Of a stretch of DNA of 64,000 bases, positions 1 to 8,756 are shown in pieces (within the stretch, counting starts at the first letter, position 1; each line of letters starts with the position of its first letter). Source of the DNA: Streptomyces sp. APSN-46.1 (GTDB lineage: Bacteria > Actinomycetota > Actinomycetes > Streptomycetales > Streptomycetaceae). The DNA is taken from positions 62,001 through 126,000 of the forward strand of contig NZ_JALGRF010000011.1 in NCBI RefSeq assembly GCF_022815725.1, in the 5' to 3' direction. The notes under the pieces are model-generated. The model was not told where the DNA came from and did not search any database. It saw only the letters and a program-made list of their open reading frames with translations. The position numbers and the translations under genes were made by a program.

Positions 1-168
1 GACTTCTCGCTCGGGTCCAACGGGGCGGAGGAACTGGCCCGGTTGCTGCCGGACTCGGAGACGGTCACGGTGCCCCGCGGGGGGCACCTCGCGTTCCTGG
101 AGGAGCCCGAGTGGTTCCAGAAGGAGGTCGTGGCCTTCGTCTCCCGGGTCATCGGGGCGGATGCCTGA
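1..168 (+). CDS. Alpha/beta-hydrolase-type protein, C-terminal end (5' truncated)
   Basis: The window opens inside this gene; only the last 55 residues are present, ending in TGA. A GGH motif (His29 of the fragment) followed by an FLEEPEWF stretch matches the catalytic-His loop and last helix of alpha/beta hydrolases (thioesterase, esterase or lipase type), where the His closes a Ser-Asp-His triad. The stop overlaps the start of the phosphopantetheinyl transferase gene by 8 bp, so the two are probably co-translated. The substrate cannot be told. A hydrolase next to a carrier-protein-activating enzyme would fit a polyketide or peptide pathway, but that is inference. Confidence 0.6.
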   Translation, partial: DFSLGSNGAEELARLLPDSETVTVPRGGHLAFLEEPEWFQKEVVAFVSRVIGADA

Positions 169-742
169 GTCAGCCCTGACCGACGGCCGGCCCGCGGGAA
201 TCCTGTTGGAGGTCGCGCGGGTCGACCCTCCGCACGGCCCGGCCGAGCAGCGCCGTGCCGGCCGTACCGCGGCCGGCACGGCGCTCCGGCGTGCCGGCTC
301 GGCTGTGCTGACGGTGGGCCGCCGCTCCGACGGCGCTCCGGTGTTCCCCGACGGTTTCGCCGGTGCGATCACACATACGCCATCCTTCGCCGTCGCGGTC
401 GTCGCCCGGGGGGTCACCGGCATCGGCGTGGACCTGGAGACGGGCCACCTCGGACCGGGGCTGGACCGCTACCTCCTCAACGACACCGAGCGGGCACTGC
501 TGTGGCCGGACCGGAGCCGGCAGACGCTGCGTCGCCTGTTCGTCGCGAAGGAGGCCGGATTCAAGGCACTCTCCGACTGCAGGCCGGCCCATGGCGGTCT
601 CTTCTGGCGGGTTCGCCTCAGCCGGTCCGACGGCCTGCTGTGGGCCCGGGCCGGAGCGGACCGGGCTCTCGTCACGCTCGGCGGCACGAGGGCTTTCGCC
701 TTCGCGGTCGCCGTTCGGCACTCGACGACCCATCAGGCATAA
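161..742 (+). CDS. 4'-phosphopantetheinyl transferase, EntD/Sfp superfamily
   Basis: The 193-residue protein has the signatures of the family that moves phosphopantetheine from CoA to a serine of acyl or peptidyl carrier proteins. The Mg-binding GVDLE is at residues 89-93 (Asp91, Glu93) and the helix motif FVAKEAGFKA is at 127-136 (Lys130, Glu131). The SHxxG-like region is represented by GAITHTPSFAV near 68-78. The length is on the short side but normal for EntD-like enzymes. The start ATG lies within the end of the upstream hydrolase gene. Such enzymes usually activate polyketide or non-ribosomal peptide synthases, so this supports a specialised-metabolite cluster reaching in from the left. 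Confidence 0.85.
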   Translation: MPESALTDGRPAGILLEVARVDPPHGPAEQRRAGRTAAGTALRRAGSAVLTVGRRSDGAPVFPDGFAGAITHTPSFAVAVVARGVTGIGVDLETGHLGPGLDRYLLNDTERALLWPDRSRQTLRRLFVAKEAGFKALSDCRPAHGGLFWRVRLSRSDGLLWARAGADRALVTLGGTRAFAFAVAVRHSTTHQA

Positions 743-749
743 CCAACAG

Positions 750-788
750 TTCTGGTATCCACAAAAACAAGGTCTTGGACTTCTGGTA
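750..788. promoter_or_regulatory. Direct repeat TTCTGGTA x2 upstream of the flavin oxidase
   Basis: TTCTGGTA occurs at 750-757 and again at 781-788 in the 176-bp gap before the oxidase gene, with an A-rich stretch (ACAAAAACAAGG) between. Repeats at about three helical turns are typical of activator sites, and the LysR encoded at 4.0-4.9 kb is a possible user. This is only a pattern observation. Confidence 0.25.
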
Positions 789-918
789 CCGGGTTCGGCG
801 AGCATTCAGGTGCGACACCGTACGCCCGCCCTCCGACACCAGTCCCCCGCTGGCGGGGGGCGGGCCACCACCCTCCGACTCCGGGCCCCACGCCGCGCGC
901 CCACCGAGAGGAACGAAC

Positions 919-2340
919 ATGAGCACCGGGCATGACGTGCCTGACCCCACCATCGCCCTTGGACCGGCGATCGGGGAACTGTCCGGACGCGTGAGCGGTC
1001 CGGTCCTGCTGCGCGGTGACGAGGCGTACGACGAGGAACGCACCGGTTATCAGACCTTCGGGGTCCACCGCCCGGCCCTGGTCGTCGGCGCGACCCGTGC
1101 CGAGGACGTGCGAGCGGCCGTGGAGTTCGCCGCCGCCCACGATCTGCCGGTCGCGGTCCAGGCCACCGGCCACAGCCCCGCTCCGGCCGCCGACGGCGGA
1201 CTGCTGGTCACCACCCGCCGGATGACGGACGTGACGATCGACCCCGAGGCCCGCACCGCCCGGTTCGCCGCCGGTGTCACCTCCCGGCAGCTGATCGAGG
1301 CGGCCACCCCGTACGGGCTGGCCCCGCTCAACGGGAGCGCCCCGGGCGTCGGCGCCGTCTCCTACATGCTCGGCGGCGGCCTGGGCCTGATGGCCCGCCG
1401 CCACGGATACGCCGCCGACCACATCCGCGCCATCGACGTCGTCACGGCCGACGGGCAGCTGCGTCATGTCACCGGCGAGAGCGACCCCGACCTGTTCTGG
1501 GCACTGCGCGGCGGTCGCGGCAGCCTGGGCGTGGTCACCGGCCTCGAAGTGGACCTCGTACCCGTCGAACGCCTCTACGGCGGCGGCCTCTACTTCGACG
1601 GCAGCCTCGCCGAGCACGTCGTCAACGCCTACCTGCGCTGGACCGGCACCGTCCCGGACGAGATGACCTCGTCCATCGCGCTCGTCCCGCTCCCCGACAT
1701 CCCGGCGCTCCCGCCGCCGCTGCGGGGACGGTACGTGGTGCACGTACGGGTGGCCTACCTGGGTGACGCCGAGACCGGCGAGCGGCTGGTCGCGCCGCTC
1801 CGGGCGCTCGGCCCGGCCCTGGCCGATTCCGTACGCGAACTGCCGTACGCCGAGTCCGGCTCGATCCACAACGACCCGGTGCAGCCGGCCCCGTACATCG
1901 GGACCAATGCCATGACCCGCGACCTCGACGAGGGCCTGGTCAAGACGGTGCTCGAACTGACGGGCCCCCAGGCCCCGGTCACCTGCATCGTGGAGATCCG
2001 CCACCTCGGCGGCGCCCTGGCCCAGCCGCCGGCGGTGGCCAACGCGGTCGGCAACCGCGACGCGAGGTACATGCTCGCCGTGCTGAACCGGGTCGCACCC
2101 GACAACCTCGACGCCACACGGGCCGCGCACGCCCGGCTGATCGAGGCCCTGGAGCCCGTCACGACCGGCCGCTCCCTGAACTTCCTGTACGGCGAGAACG
2201 CCACTGCCGAACAGGTACGCATGGCCTACGACCCCAAGGACTACCTGCGCCTGAGGGAAATCAAGGCCGTGTACGACCCCGCGAACATTTTTCGCCTCAC
2301 GCACAACATCCCGCCGATCAATGTCCAGAGCATCCGCTAG
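919..2340 (+). CDS. FAD-binding oxidoreductase, berberine-bridge-enzyme-like
   Basis: The 473-residue protein has the vanillyl-alcohol-oxidase/PCMH FAD fold in its N-terminal half and a BBE C-terminal segment (YLRLREIKAVYDPANIFR near the end). His85 in the GHS motif is the expected 8-alpha-histidyl FAD attachment site. The cysteine that gives the second covalent bond in bicovalent members is replaced by Ser140 (NGSAPGVG), so mono-covalent flavin is predicted. ATG 919 follows GAGAGGAACGAAC and was chosen over far-upstream in-frame codons, which overlap the previous gene. BBE-like oxidases commonly perform late oxidations in antibiotic pathways. The MFS exporter gene follows after 23 bp, suggesting co-transcription. 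Confidence 0.85.
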   Translation: MSTGHDVPDPTIALGPAIGELSGRVSGPVLLRGDEAYDEERTGYQTFGVHRPALVVGATRAEDVRAAVEFAAAHDLPVAVQATGHSPAPAADGGLLVTTRRMTDVTIDPEARTARFAAGVTSRQLIEAATPYGLAPLNGSAPGVGAVSYMLGGGLGLMARRHGYAADHIRAIDVVTADGQLRHVTGESDPDLFWALRGGRGSLGVVTGLEVDLVPVERLYGGGLYFDGSLAEHVVNAYLRWTGTVPDEMTSSIALVPLPDIPALPPPLRGRYVVHVRVAYLGDAETGERLVAPLRALGPALADSVRELPYAESGSIHNDPVQPAPYIGTNAMTRDLDEGLVKTVLELTGPQAPVTCIVEIRHLGGALAQPPAVANAVGNRDARYMLAVLNRVAPDNLDATRAAHARLIEALEPVTTGRSLNFLYGENATAEQVRMAYDPKDYLRLREIKAVYDPANIFRLTHNIPPINVQSIR

Positions 2341-2363
2341 CTCGGCCGGCAGAAGGAATTCAC

Positions 2364-3929
2364 ATGGAAAAGAAGTGGTGGACACTGTTAGCGGTGTGCG
2401 GGGGCACCTTCATGCTCCTGCTGGACACGACGATCGTGTACGTCGTCATGCCCCCCATCCAAGAGGACCTGAACGCCAGCTTCGCCGATCTGCAATGGGT
2501 CATTGACGGCTATTCACTGGCACTCGCCACGCTGCTGCTGACCAGCGGAACGCTCGCCGACCGGTTCGGCCGCAAGCGGCTCTACGGCATCGGTGTGGTC
2601 GTCTTCACCATCGGCTCACTGCTCTGCGGTCTGGCCCAGTCGCCCCTCATGCTGGTGCTCTCCCGCATCGTGCAGGGCGTCGGCGGCTCGGTGATGTTCG
2701 CGACCGGCCTGGCCCTGCTGGCGGGCGCGTTCCGGGGCAGGGAACTCGGCACCGCCTTCGGCACCTGGGGCATGGTCACCGGCCTCGCCTCCGCGATCGG
2801 CCCGGTCGCGGGTGGTCTGATCACCGCCGGCATCAGCTGGCGGGGCATCTTCCTCATCAACGTGCCGATCGGCATCGCGGTCGCCGCGATCGTAATGCTG
2901 CGGGTGGACGAGGCGAAGTCCCCCTTCGCCCGGAAGCTCGACTGGCCGGGCTTCATCCTGCTCACAGGCGGTCTGGCCACGCTCGTCTACGGCCTCATCC
3001 TGGCCGGTGAGTCCGGCTGGTCCGACTCGACCGCGCTGACGTTCCTGATCTCCGGCGCGGTCCTGCTGATCGCCTTCCTCGTCGTCGAGTCGAAGGTCGA
3101 GCAGCCGATGTTCGACCTGGGACTCTTCCGGATCCCCACCTTCCTCGGCGGGGCCATCGCGGCGTTCGCCATGAACGGCTCCCTCTTCGCGATGTTCCTG
3201 TTCCTGGCGATCTACTTCCAGGAAGTGCTTGAGTACTCCTCGCTGGAGACCGGGCTCCGGCTGCTCACCGCCTCCGTGGCGATGCTGGTCGCCTCGAACA
3301 TCGCCGGCAGGCTGAGCAGCAAGCTCCCGGCGCGGGTCCTGATCGGTGGCGGCCTCATCCTGGTCGGCGTCGGGCTGCTGCTGATGGGCAACGTGGACGC
3401 GGACACGGGCTGGACCCACTTCATCCCCGGCTTCGTGCTCGGCGGCATCGGCGCCGGCCTGGTCAACCCGCCCCTGGCTTCCACCGCGATGGGCGTGGTG
3501 GACATGTCCAGGTCGGGTATGGCCGCAGGCACGAACAGCACCTTCCGCCAGCTCGGTGTCACGGCGAGCGTCGCGGTGCTGGGCTCCATCTTCGCCGCCA
3601 TCATCGGCGACAAGCTCGCCGGCGGGCTGCGCGGCACCCCCGAACTGGCGGGGCGCAGCGCGGAACTCACCGCCCAGGTCCGGGGCGGCGACATCGGTGC
3701 CGCGGTCGCCTCCACCCCCGAGCAGTTCCACGAGAAGGTCAACGATCTGGCCCTGTCGGGGTTCGTGGACGGGATCAACACCCTGCTCGCCATCGCGGCC
3801 GGACTGGCCCTGATCGGCGGCGTGCTGGCCCTGCTGCTGATCCGCGCCAAGGACTTCGTGGCCAACCAGCAGCCCAAGCCCGCTCCGGCGGCGGACGCCC
3901 CGGGACGTCCGGTGGCGGCCGAGAGCTGA
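2364..3929 (+). CDS. MFS multidrug exporter, DHA2 (EmrB/QacA, 14-TMS) family
   Basis: This 521-residue, strongly hydrophobic protein has the DHA2 signature LDTTIVYVVMPPI (Asp21) in the first helix and motif A GTLADRFGRKR at about 63-72. Its size matches 14-helix proton-driven drug exporters of the inner membrane. It probably exports the product made by the neighbouring oxidase or phosphopantetheinylated synthase. Codon 9 (2388-2390) is TTA, a codon read in Streptomyces only by the developmentally controlled bldA tRNA, so production of the exporter may be tied to development. AAGGAATTCAC upstream supplies the ribosome-binding site. Confidence 0.9.
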   Translation: MEKKWWTLLAVCGGTFMLLLDTTIVYVVMPPIQEDLNASFADLQWVIDGYSLALATLLLTSGTLADRFGRKRLYGIGVVVFTIGSLLCGLAQSPLMLVLSRIVQGVGGSVMFATGLALLAGAFRGRELGTAFGTWGMVTGLASAIGPVAGGLITAGISWRGIFLINVPIGIAVAAIVMLRVDEAKSPFARKLDWPGFILLTGGLATLVYGLILAGESGWSDSTALTFLISGAVLLIAFLVVESKVEQPMFDLGLFRIPTFLGGAIAAFAMNGSLFAMFLFLAIYFQEVLEYSSLETGLRLLTASVAMLVASNIAGRLSSKLPARVLIGGGLILVGVGLLLMGNVDADTGWTHFIPGFVLGGIGAGLVNPPLASTAMGVVDMSRSGMAAGTNSTFRQLGVTASVAVLGSIFAAIIGDKLAGGLRGTPELAGRSAELTAQVRGGDIGAAVASTPEQFHEKVNDLALSGFVDGINTLLAIAAGLALIGGVLALLLIRAKDFVANQQPKPAPAADAPGRPVAAES

Positions 3930-3941
3930 TCCGTCGTACGG

Positions 3942-3981
3942 CACCGCCGGCCCCGACTCATCCGAGTCGGGGCCGGCGGTG
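3942..3981. terminator. Perfect 18-bp hairpin between convergent genes
   Basis: The arms at 3942-3959 and 3964-3981 are fully complementary with a 4-nt loop (ATCC). It lies between the 3' ends of the exporter (plus) and the LysR gene (minus) and can terminate from both sides. Confidence 0.85.
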
Positions 3982-4003
3982 TTGCCTCGTATACGGGGAC
4001 CGC

Positions 4004-4927
4004 TCAGCCGGTGGCCAGACCGGCCGTGACCGAAACCAGCCGGTCGGCGGGCGCTGTGAGGAAGGAGTGGCGGCAGTGCGCCAGCAGTTCCCGGAGAGCC
4101 GCGCTCTTGCCCGAGTTGTATACCAGGGACAGCACCGCGAGTGTCTCGATATCGTCGATGACGAGCGTCTCCAGGCCGTCGTAATGGGCGGCCATGGACT
4201 CGGAGAGGACGGCGACGCCGAGGCCGCGGAGGGCCAGGTTGGCCACGGTGCTGGGCGCACTGGCCTGCAGCGCTATGTTCGGCCGGATTCCCTGGGCCGC
4301 GCAACCCTGGTCGAACACGGCACGGATCCCGGTGCCTTCGGGCAGGGAGACGATCGGGTAGGCGCTGATGTGGTCGAGCGTGACCCGCGCGGATTCGGCG
4401 AGGGGATGGCCGAAGGGAACGGCTGCGACCAGCCGTTCGCTGATGATCGGCATCGCTTCCAGACCCTGCGGAGGCTCGTCGGCGGTGCCGATCAGGGCCA
4501 GGTCCGCCACACCGCCGCGAACCTGCTCGATGAGCTCGTCGGAGTTGTGCTCGGCCAGCGTGATCTCGACCCCCGGATGGGCCCGGTGGAAGGAGGCGAG
4601 GGCGTCGAACAGCGGGGTGACCGTGCACGCGGTGACCATGCCCACGGTGAGCCGGCCACGGAGCAGTCCGTTCACTTCGGCGACCGCGTGGCGCGCGGCC
4701 TCGGCAGCCGCGAGGGCCGCCCGGGCGTGGCTGAGAACCGCCTCTCCGGCCGAGGTCAGACTCGCAGTGCGACCGGAGCGATCGATCAAGGTCGCACCCA
4801 GGTCGTGTTCCAGCTGGCGGATCTGGGCGCTGATCCCGGGTTGGCTGATACGCAGTCGTTCGGCGGCCCGGGTGAAGTTGGATTCCTCTGCGACGGCGAT
4901 GAAGTACCTCAACTGCCTGAGTTCCAT
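4004..4927 (-). CDS. LysR-family transcriptional regulator
   Basis: The 307-residue protein has the N-terminal winged helix-turn-helix typical of LysR (MELRQLRYFIAVAEE, then FTRAAERLRISQPGISAQIRQLE at about 18-40) and a periplasmic-binding-type effector domain from about residue 90. It is divergent from the SnoaL-like gene, the usual arrangement for a LysR and its target, with a dyad just upstream of its start. It may also control the exporter/oxidase pair, but the hairpin at 3942-3981 separates it transcriptionally. The effector is unknown. Confidence 0.9.
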   Translation of the reverse strand: MELRQLRYFIAVAEESNFTRAAERLRISQPGISAQIRQLEHDLGATLIDRSGRTASLTSAGEAVLSHARAALAAAEAARHAVAEVNGLLRGRLTVGMVTACTVTPLFDALASFHRAHPGVEITLAEHNSDELIEQVRGGVADLALIGTADEPPQGLEAMPIISERLVAAVPFGHPLAESARVTLDHISAYPIVSLPEGTGIRAVFDQGCAAQGIRPNIALQASAPSTVANLALRGLGVAVLSESMAAHYDGLETLVIDDIETLAVLSLVYNSGKSAALRELLAHCRHSFLTAPADRLVSVTAGLATG

Positions 4928-4933
4928 AGCCGT

Positions 4934-4951
4934 TGATTATAACGCTGATCA
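4934..4951. promoter_or_regulatory. Candidate LysR operator (TGAT-N10-ATCA)
   Basis: An AT-rich dyad with TGAT at 4934-4937 and ATCA at 4948-4951 sits 7 bp before the LysR start in the 103-bp divergent spacer to the SnoaL-like gene. Its form and place fit the T-N11-A class of LysR autoregulatory sites. Not tested. Confidence 0.4.
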
Positions 4952-5030
4952 GGTTGATTGATTGGACTTGTGAAGATGCGGCGTTGGAGACTGGTAGTGC
5001 TGAAAGTCAGCCATGCACGGAAGGACCCCT

Positions 5031-5396
5031 GTGTCGGAGAACGAGAAGGCATTGAAGCCGGAAGACCTCACCCGTCTGTTCGTCGAGCGTGCCAATGCGG
5101 GCGATGCGGCCGGTATCGCCGCGCTGTATGAGGAAACCGCTGTCATGGCCTACCCTCCGGGCAGCGTCACGGAAGGCCGCGAGGCCATCCGCGAGCTTTG
5201 GGGAAAGGTTCTGGCGCACGCCCCGAAATTTGAGCAGGAGACCCCGCTGCCCACCCTGATCAGTGGCGACATCGCCCTGACCTCCACTCCTCCCAAGGAC
5301 GGCTCGGGAGCCCGTGCGCAGGTGGTCCGCCGCCAGCCCGACGGTACCTGGCTGCGCCTGCTCGACCAGCCGGAGTTCAACCCGCCCACGCGCTGA
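5031..5396 (+). CDS. SnoaL/NTF2-fold protein of unknown function
   Basis: The 121-residue protein has the layout of the NTF2/SnoaL cone fold: an N-terminal helix (LTRLFVERANAGDAAGIAALYEE), an EGREAIRELW turn and a beta-rich C-terminus ending in a WLRLLDQPEF strand. Members serve as small cyclases, isomerases, hydrolases or non-catalytic ligand-binding proteins. GTG 5031 is preferred to ATG 5013 because AAGGA lies 5 nt upstream of it. It is divergent from the LysR gene and probably its target. No catalytic residues can be assigned. Confidence 0.7.
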   Translation: MSENEKALKPEDLTRLFVERANAGDAAGIAALYEETAVMAYPPGSVTEGREAIRELWGKVLAHAPKFEQETPLPTLISGDIALTSTPPKDGSGARAQVVRRQPDGTWLRLLDQPEFNPPTR

Positions 5397-5410
5397 CGGA
5401 GGGCTGGCGG

Positions 5411-5448
5411 GAGCCGGTCAGGGCCCTTCGGGGTCGTGACCGGCTTAT
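5411..5448 (+). terminator. Hairpin after the SnoaL-like gene
   Basis: GCCGGTCA (5413-5420) pairs with TGACCGGC (5437-5444) around a GGGCCC-TTCG-GGG inner stem, followed by TTATT. It is placed 15 nt after the stop codon. Confidence 0.65.
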
Positions 5449-5724
5449 TGATCTATGGGCAGGGGTCAACGAAACTGTCTGGGAAGACTGTTGGCTTCTC
5501 CACCACGACTCGACGACAGCAGTCGGAACAGGAGGGCGCGGCAGGGCGCCGCACAGGCTCGCACCACCAGAGGAACCTTCCGGCTAGGTATCGACCCAGC
5601 CGGACACCACTGCGTGTGCGATGCAGACCGTCAATTGCCTCGGCCGAAATCGGCCTCGATCGTTCAACGCGCCTGACTTCACATGGCGATCTATCGCCTA
5701 TCTCACGAAGAGAGGTTGTTAGGA
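5449..5724. other. Spacer of lower GC with no gene recognised
   Basis: This roughly 275-bp stretch before the ParB-fold regulator is visibly less GC-rich than its surroundings and has no frame with convincing codon bias. It must hold the regulator's promoter, but no clear -10/-35 pair was identified. The lower GC runs on into the first 300 bp of the regulator, a mild hint of acquisition. Confidence 0.4.
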
Positions 5725-6801
5725 ATGGGTGAAACCGGGGGAGCCCTCGACTTCGAGGAGCAGTGCGTATCTGCTGAGCTATGGGACGCTCAAGTCGGCA
5801 GACTTGCGGTTGTTCGCGTTCCGATTCGATCAATTCAAGCCGGTGACTCGCCGCGACTGGAAGGTGAGAGCGCTGACCACATAGAGACTCTCGCTCAGTC
5901 GAATGTCTCGCTGCCTCCGGTCATCGTACACCGTTCCACGATGCGTATCGTCGACGGAACGCATAGATGGAGAGCGGCTGCGCTCAGGGATCAGGACGAG
6001 ATCGAGGTCCAGTTCTTCGACGGTAGCGAGAAGGAGGCATTCCTCCTCGCCGTCAAACAAAATGCCCGTCACGGATTGCTTCTGACCCGGGCCGAGCGAA
6101 ATGCCGCGGCAACACGCATCATCCACTCGCACCCCCAGTGGTCGGACCGGATGATCGCCGCCGCCGCAGGCCTCTCACCCAAGACCGTGGGTGCGATCCG
6201 CAAGCGTTCAGGTGAGACCATTCCTCAGTTGAACGCGCGCGTGGGGCGCGACGGGCGCTCCCGGGTGGTGGACGTCACGGAGGCCCGCCGGCTCGCCCGC
6301 GACTACGTCGTCGAGCACCCCGGCGCGACCTTACGGGAGATCGCCACCGGCGCGGGTGTGTCCCTGGCGACCGCCCGCGACGTCCGGGCCGCGGTCCGGC
6401 GGAGCGAGAATCCGCTTGCGCCGAAGCCGCAGGAGCAGCCCGATGAGCAGCAGGCCGCCATTCCGATCCGCGACAGGGCCGTCGGCTCCCCCTCGGTGGG
6501 AGAGGCCCTGGTGAACCTGAAGCGGGATCCGGCGGTCAGGTTCACCGACCAGGGGCGTCTCCTGCTGCGGCTGCTCGATTTCAATTCGCTCACCACGGAG
6601 CAGTGGAGACAGCTGGTCGAGAACATCCCGACCCATTGGGTGCCCACCGTCGCTGCTGTTTCCCGTGAGCTTGCCGAGGGCTGGCGCAACGCCGCGCAGC
6701 AGATGGACGAACGGGCCAGGTCGGTCGGCGACTTGAAGGGTGTGGCCAGAACGGCCGCAGCGGAATCACGCCGGTCGTCACAGGGGCAACGGGCCATCTG
6801 A
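5725..6801 (+). CDS. StrR/NovG-like pathway activator (ParB-fold plus HTH)
   Basis: Of 358 residues, 28-110 form a ParB/sulfiredoxin-like domain (VPIRSIQAGDSPR; IVDGTHRWRAA at 76-86) and about 118-160 a helix-turn-helix (RIIHSHPQWSDRMIAAAAGLSPKTVGAIR, shown here only as the family signature). This combination, down to DSPR, IVDG-HR and SHP-WSD, is that of StrR, NovG and Tei15*, DNA-binding activators of antibiotic clusters. ATG 5725 was chosen because an upstream ATG at 5683 has no ribosome site. Codon 203 (6331-6333) is TTA, implying bldA dependence. No synthase or deoxysugar gene lies close by, so its targets are probably left of the window or elsewhere. Confidence 0.8.
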   Translation: MGETGGALDFEEQCVSAELWDAQVGRLAVVRVPIRSIQAGDSPRLEGESADHIETLAQSNVSLPPVIVHRSTMRIVDGTHRWRAAALRDQDEIEVQFFDGSEKEAFLLAVKQNARHGLLLTRAERNAAATRIIHSHPQWSDRMIAAAAGLSPKTVGAIRKRSGETIPQLNARVGRDGRSRVVDVTEARRLARDYVVEHPGATLREIATGAGVSLATARDVRAAVRRSENPLAPKPQEQPDEQQAAIPIRDRAVGSPSVGEALVNLKRDPAVRFTDQGRLLLRLLDFNSLTTEQWRQLVENIPTHWVPTVAAVSRELAEGWRNAAQQMDERARSVGDLKGVARTAAAESRRSSQGQRAI

Positions 6802-6858
6802 CGCGCTCGCGATCGAACGAGCCCGAATTCGAGCACATGTGGCCTCTATGATCTGAGC

Positions 6859-7713
6859 ATGACAATTCTTTTATCCGGTGCGACCGGAAAAATCGGCCGG
6901 CATGTGGTGGACAACCTGCTCGCGGCGGGAAAGGACGTACGCGCACTGAGCAGGCGACCGGATAGGGCCGGCCTCCCGCCCGAGGTCACGGTGGTCGAAG
7001 GGGACCTGACCGTGCCGGAGAGCCTGACCGCAGCCCTGGACGGGGTCGAGAGCGCCTTCCTCTTCCCCGTCCTGGAGGCCATCCCGGACTTCGTCGCATC
7101 GGCGAAGCGGGCCGGCGTCCAGCGGATCGTCCTCTTCACCGGAGCCTGGGCAGCAGGCCACACGGAGCGTGACATCGGGTCGTGGGTCTACCCCCGCTAC
7201 CGGGCCGCTGAGGCCGCACTGGAGAGCAGCGGCGTGGCGCAGTGGACGATCCTGCGGCCCGCACCGTTCCAGACGAACATGCTGTGGTGGGCGTCCTCGG
7301 TCCGCGCCGAGAGCGTGGTCCGGGCGCCCTACCCGGCAGCGACGTGCCCGCTGATCCACGAGGCCGACATCGCGGCCGTCGCAGCCTTGGCCCTGACGGA
7401 GGACGGCCATCACGGTGCGCGCTACACCCTGACCGGGCCGGCGGCCGTCTCGCAGACGGAACAGGTCGCGGCGATCAGCGGCGCGATCGGGCGCGAGATC
7501 CGCTTCGAGGAACTGACCGCCGATCAGTGGCGCGAGTCCACGGGGAAGTTCCTGCGGCCGGGCATCGTCGGTGACCTGCTGCGGGAGTGGTCCGAGACGG
7601 CGGCGGACCCGTCCTGCGCGCTCCCCGTGCTGACGACCGTGGAGGAGCTCACCGGCAAGCGGCCCCGCTCCGTCGACGAGTGGGCCGCCGATCACGCCGC
7701 AGACTTCGCCTGA
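6859..7713 (+). CDS. NmrA-like NAD(P)-binding atypical SDR
   Basis: The 284-residue protein begins with a Rossmann nucleotide-binding loop GATGKIG (residues 7-13) and continues with the DLTVPESLTAALDGVESAFLF and RIVLFTGAW segments typical of NmrA/HSCARG-like proteins. These sense the NADP redox state or reduce small quinone or carbonyl substrates. There is no classical YxxxK pair in the usual place. Codon 5 (6871-6873) is TTA, so this gene and the preceding regulator are both bldA-type candidates. The aldo/keto reductase gene follows 51 bp later. Confidence 0.8.
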   Translation: MTILLSGATGKIGRHVVDNLLAAGKDVRALSRRPDRAGLPPEVTVVEGDLTVPESLTAALDGVESAFLFPVLEAIPDFVASAKRAGVQRIVLFTGAWAAGHTERDIGSWVYPRYRAAEAALESSGVAQWTILRPAPFQTNMLWWASSVRAESVVRAPYPAATCPLIHEADIAAVAALALTEDGHHGARYTLTGPAAVSQTEQVAAISGAIGREIRFEELTADQWRESTGKFLRPGIVGDLLREWSETAADPSCALPVLTTVEELTGKRPRSVDEWAADHAADFA

Positions 7714-7764
7714 CGCGCAGGCCAGCCATGGACATGACGGAGCGGATGTCACAAGGTGGCGGCC

Positions 7765-8736
7765 ATGGAGTTCACCCGCCTGGGCCGCACCGGCCTGACT
7801 GTTTCGCGTCTCTGCCTCGGAACCATGAACTTCGGCGTGCACACCGAGGAGGCCGACGCCCACCGCATCATGGACACCGCTTCGGAGTTGGGGATCAACC
7901 TCTTCGACACCGCCGACATCTACGGCTGGCCGGCGCAACGGGGACTGACCGAGACCATCATCGGCAACTGGCTGGCGCGGGGCGGCGGCCGTCGAGAGAA
8001 GACGGTGATCGCCACCAAGCTCTACATGGACATGGGTGACGGGCCCAACGAGGGGAAACTCTCGGCCCTCCACATCCGCCGCGCCGTGGACGCCAGCCTG
8101 AAGCGGCTGCAGACCGACTACATAGACCTGTACCAGATGCACCACGTGGACCGGGACACTCCGTGGGACGAGATCTGGCAGGCCATGGAGGTTCTGGTCG
8201 CCCAGGGGAAGATCATTTACGTCGGCTCCAGCAACTTCGCCGGCTGGCACCTGGCCCAGGCCCAGGAGACCGCCAAGGCGCGGAACTTCCTCGGCCTGGC
8301 CAGTGAGCAGTCGCTCTACAACCTCCTGGAGCGCAAGCTCGAACTCGAGGTCATCCCGGCCGTGCAGAACTACGGCCTCGGCCTGATGCCCTGGTCACCC
8401 CTGCACAGCGGGCTGCTCGGCGGTGTGCTGCGCAAGGAACGCGAGGGCGTCCGGCGGACCGTCGCCCGAGCCGCCGCGGCGCTCGTGGCCAAGCGCGACG
8501 CGATCCAGGCCTACGAGGACCTGGCCGCGGAGATCGGTCACGAGCCCGGCGACATCGCCCTCGCCTGGCTGCTCGCCCAGCCGGCGGTCACCGCCCCGGT
8601 CGTCGGCCCCCGCACCCTCGACCAACTGCACACCTCCGTCCGTGCGCTGGAGCTGACCTTGGAGCCGAAGGTGCTGACCCGCCTGGACGAAATCTTCCCG
8701 GGCTACCGCCCGGCCCCGGAGGAGTACGCCTGGTGA
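7765..8736 (+). CDS. Aldo/keto reductase
   Basis: This 323-residue (alpha/beta)8 NADPH-dependent carbonyl reductase has the catalytic tetrad residues Asp48, Tyr53 (FDTADIYGW), Lys85 (VIATKLY) and a His in LYQMHHVD. The GSSNFAGW segment and the C-terminal NADP-binding region are also present. ATG 7765 is preferred over GTG 7756 because AAGGTGG is 5 nt upstream. The closest architecture is the 'predicted oxidoreductase' (YajO/Tas) branch. Co-transcription with the NmrA-like gene is likely. The substrate is unknown. Confidence 0.88.
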   Translation: MEFTRLGRTGLTVSRLCLGTMNFGVHTEEADAHRIMDTASELGINLFDTADIYGWPAQRGLTETIIGNWLARGGGRREKTVIATKLYMDMGDGPNEGKLSALHIRRAVDASLKRLQTDYIDLYQMHHVDRDTPWDEIWQAMEVLVAQGKIIYVGSSNFAGWHLAQAQETAKARNFLGLASEQSLYNLLERKLELEVIPAVQNYGLGLMPWSPLHSGLLGGVLRKEREGVRRTVARAAAALVAKRDAIQAYEDLAAEIGHEPGDIALAWLLAQPAVTAPVVGPRTLDQLHTSVRALELTLEPKVLTRLDEIFPGYRPAPEEYAW

Positions 8737-8756
8737 CACGAGCCCACCGGGGCCTG

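Noticed and set aside
2616..4628. 670-residue open frame on the minus strand across the exporter and LysR genes
   Set aside because: It is a high-GC shadow: Arg/Gly/Asp-rich composition without any domain, while the opposite and overlapping frames encode clear MFS and LysR proteins.
5013..5030. ATG 5013 as start of the SnoaL-like gene
   Set aside because: No ribosome site upstream, whereas GTG 5031 has AAGGA at proper spacing and the extra six residues are not domain sequence.
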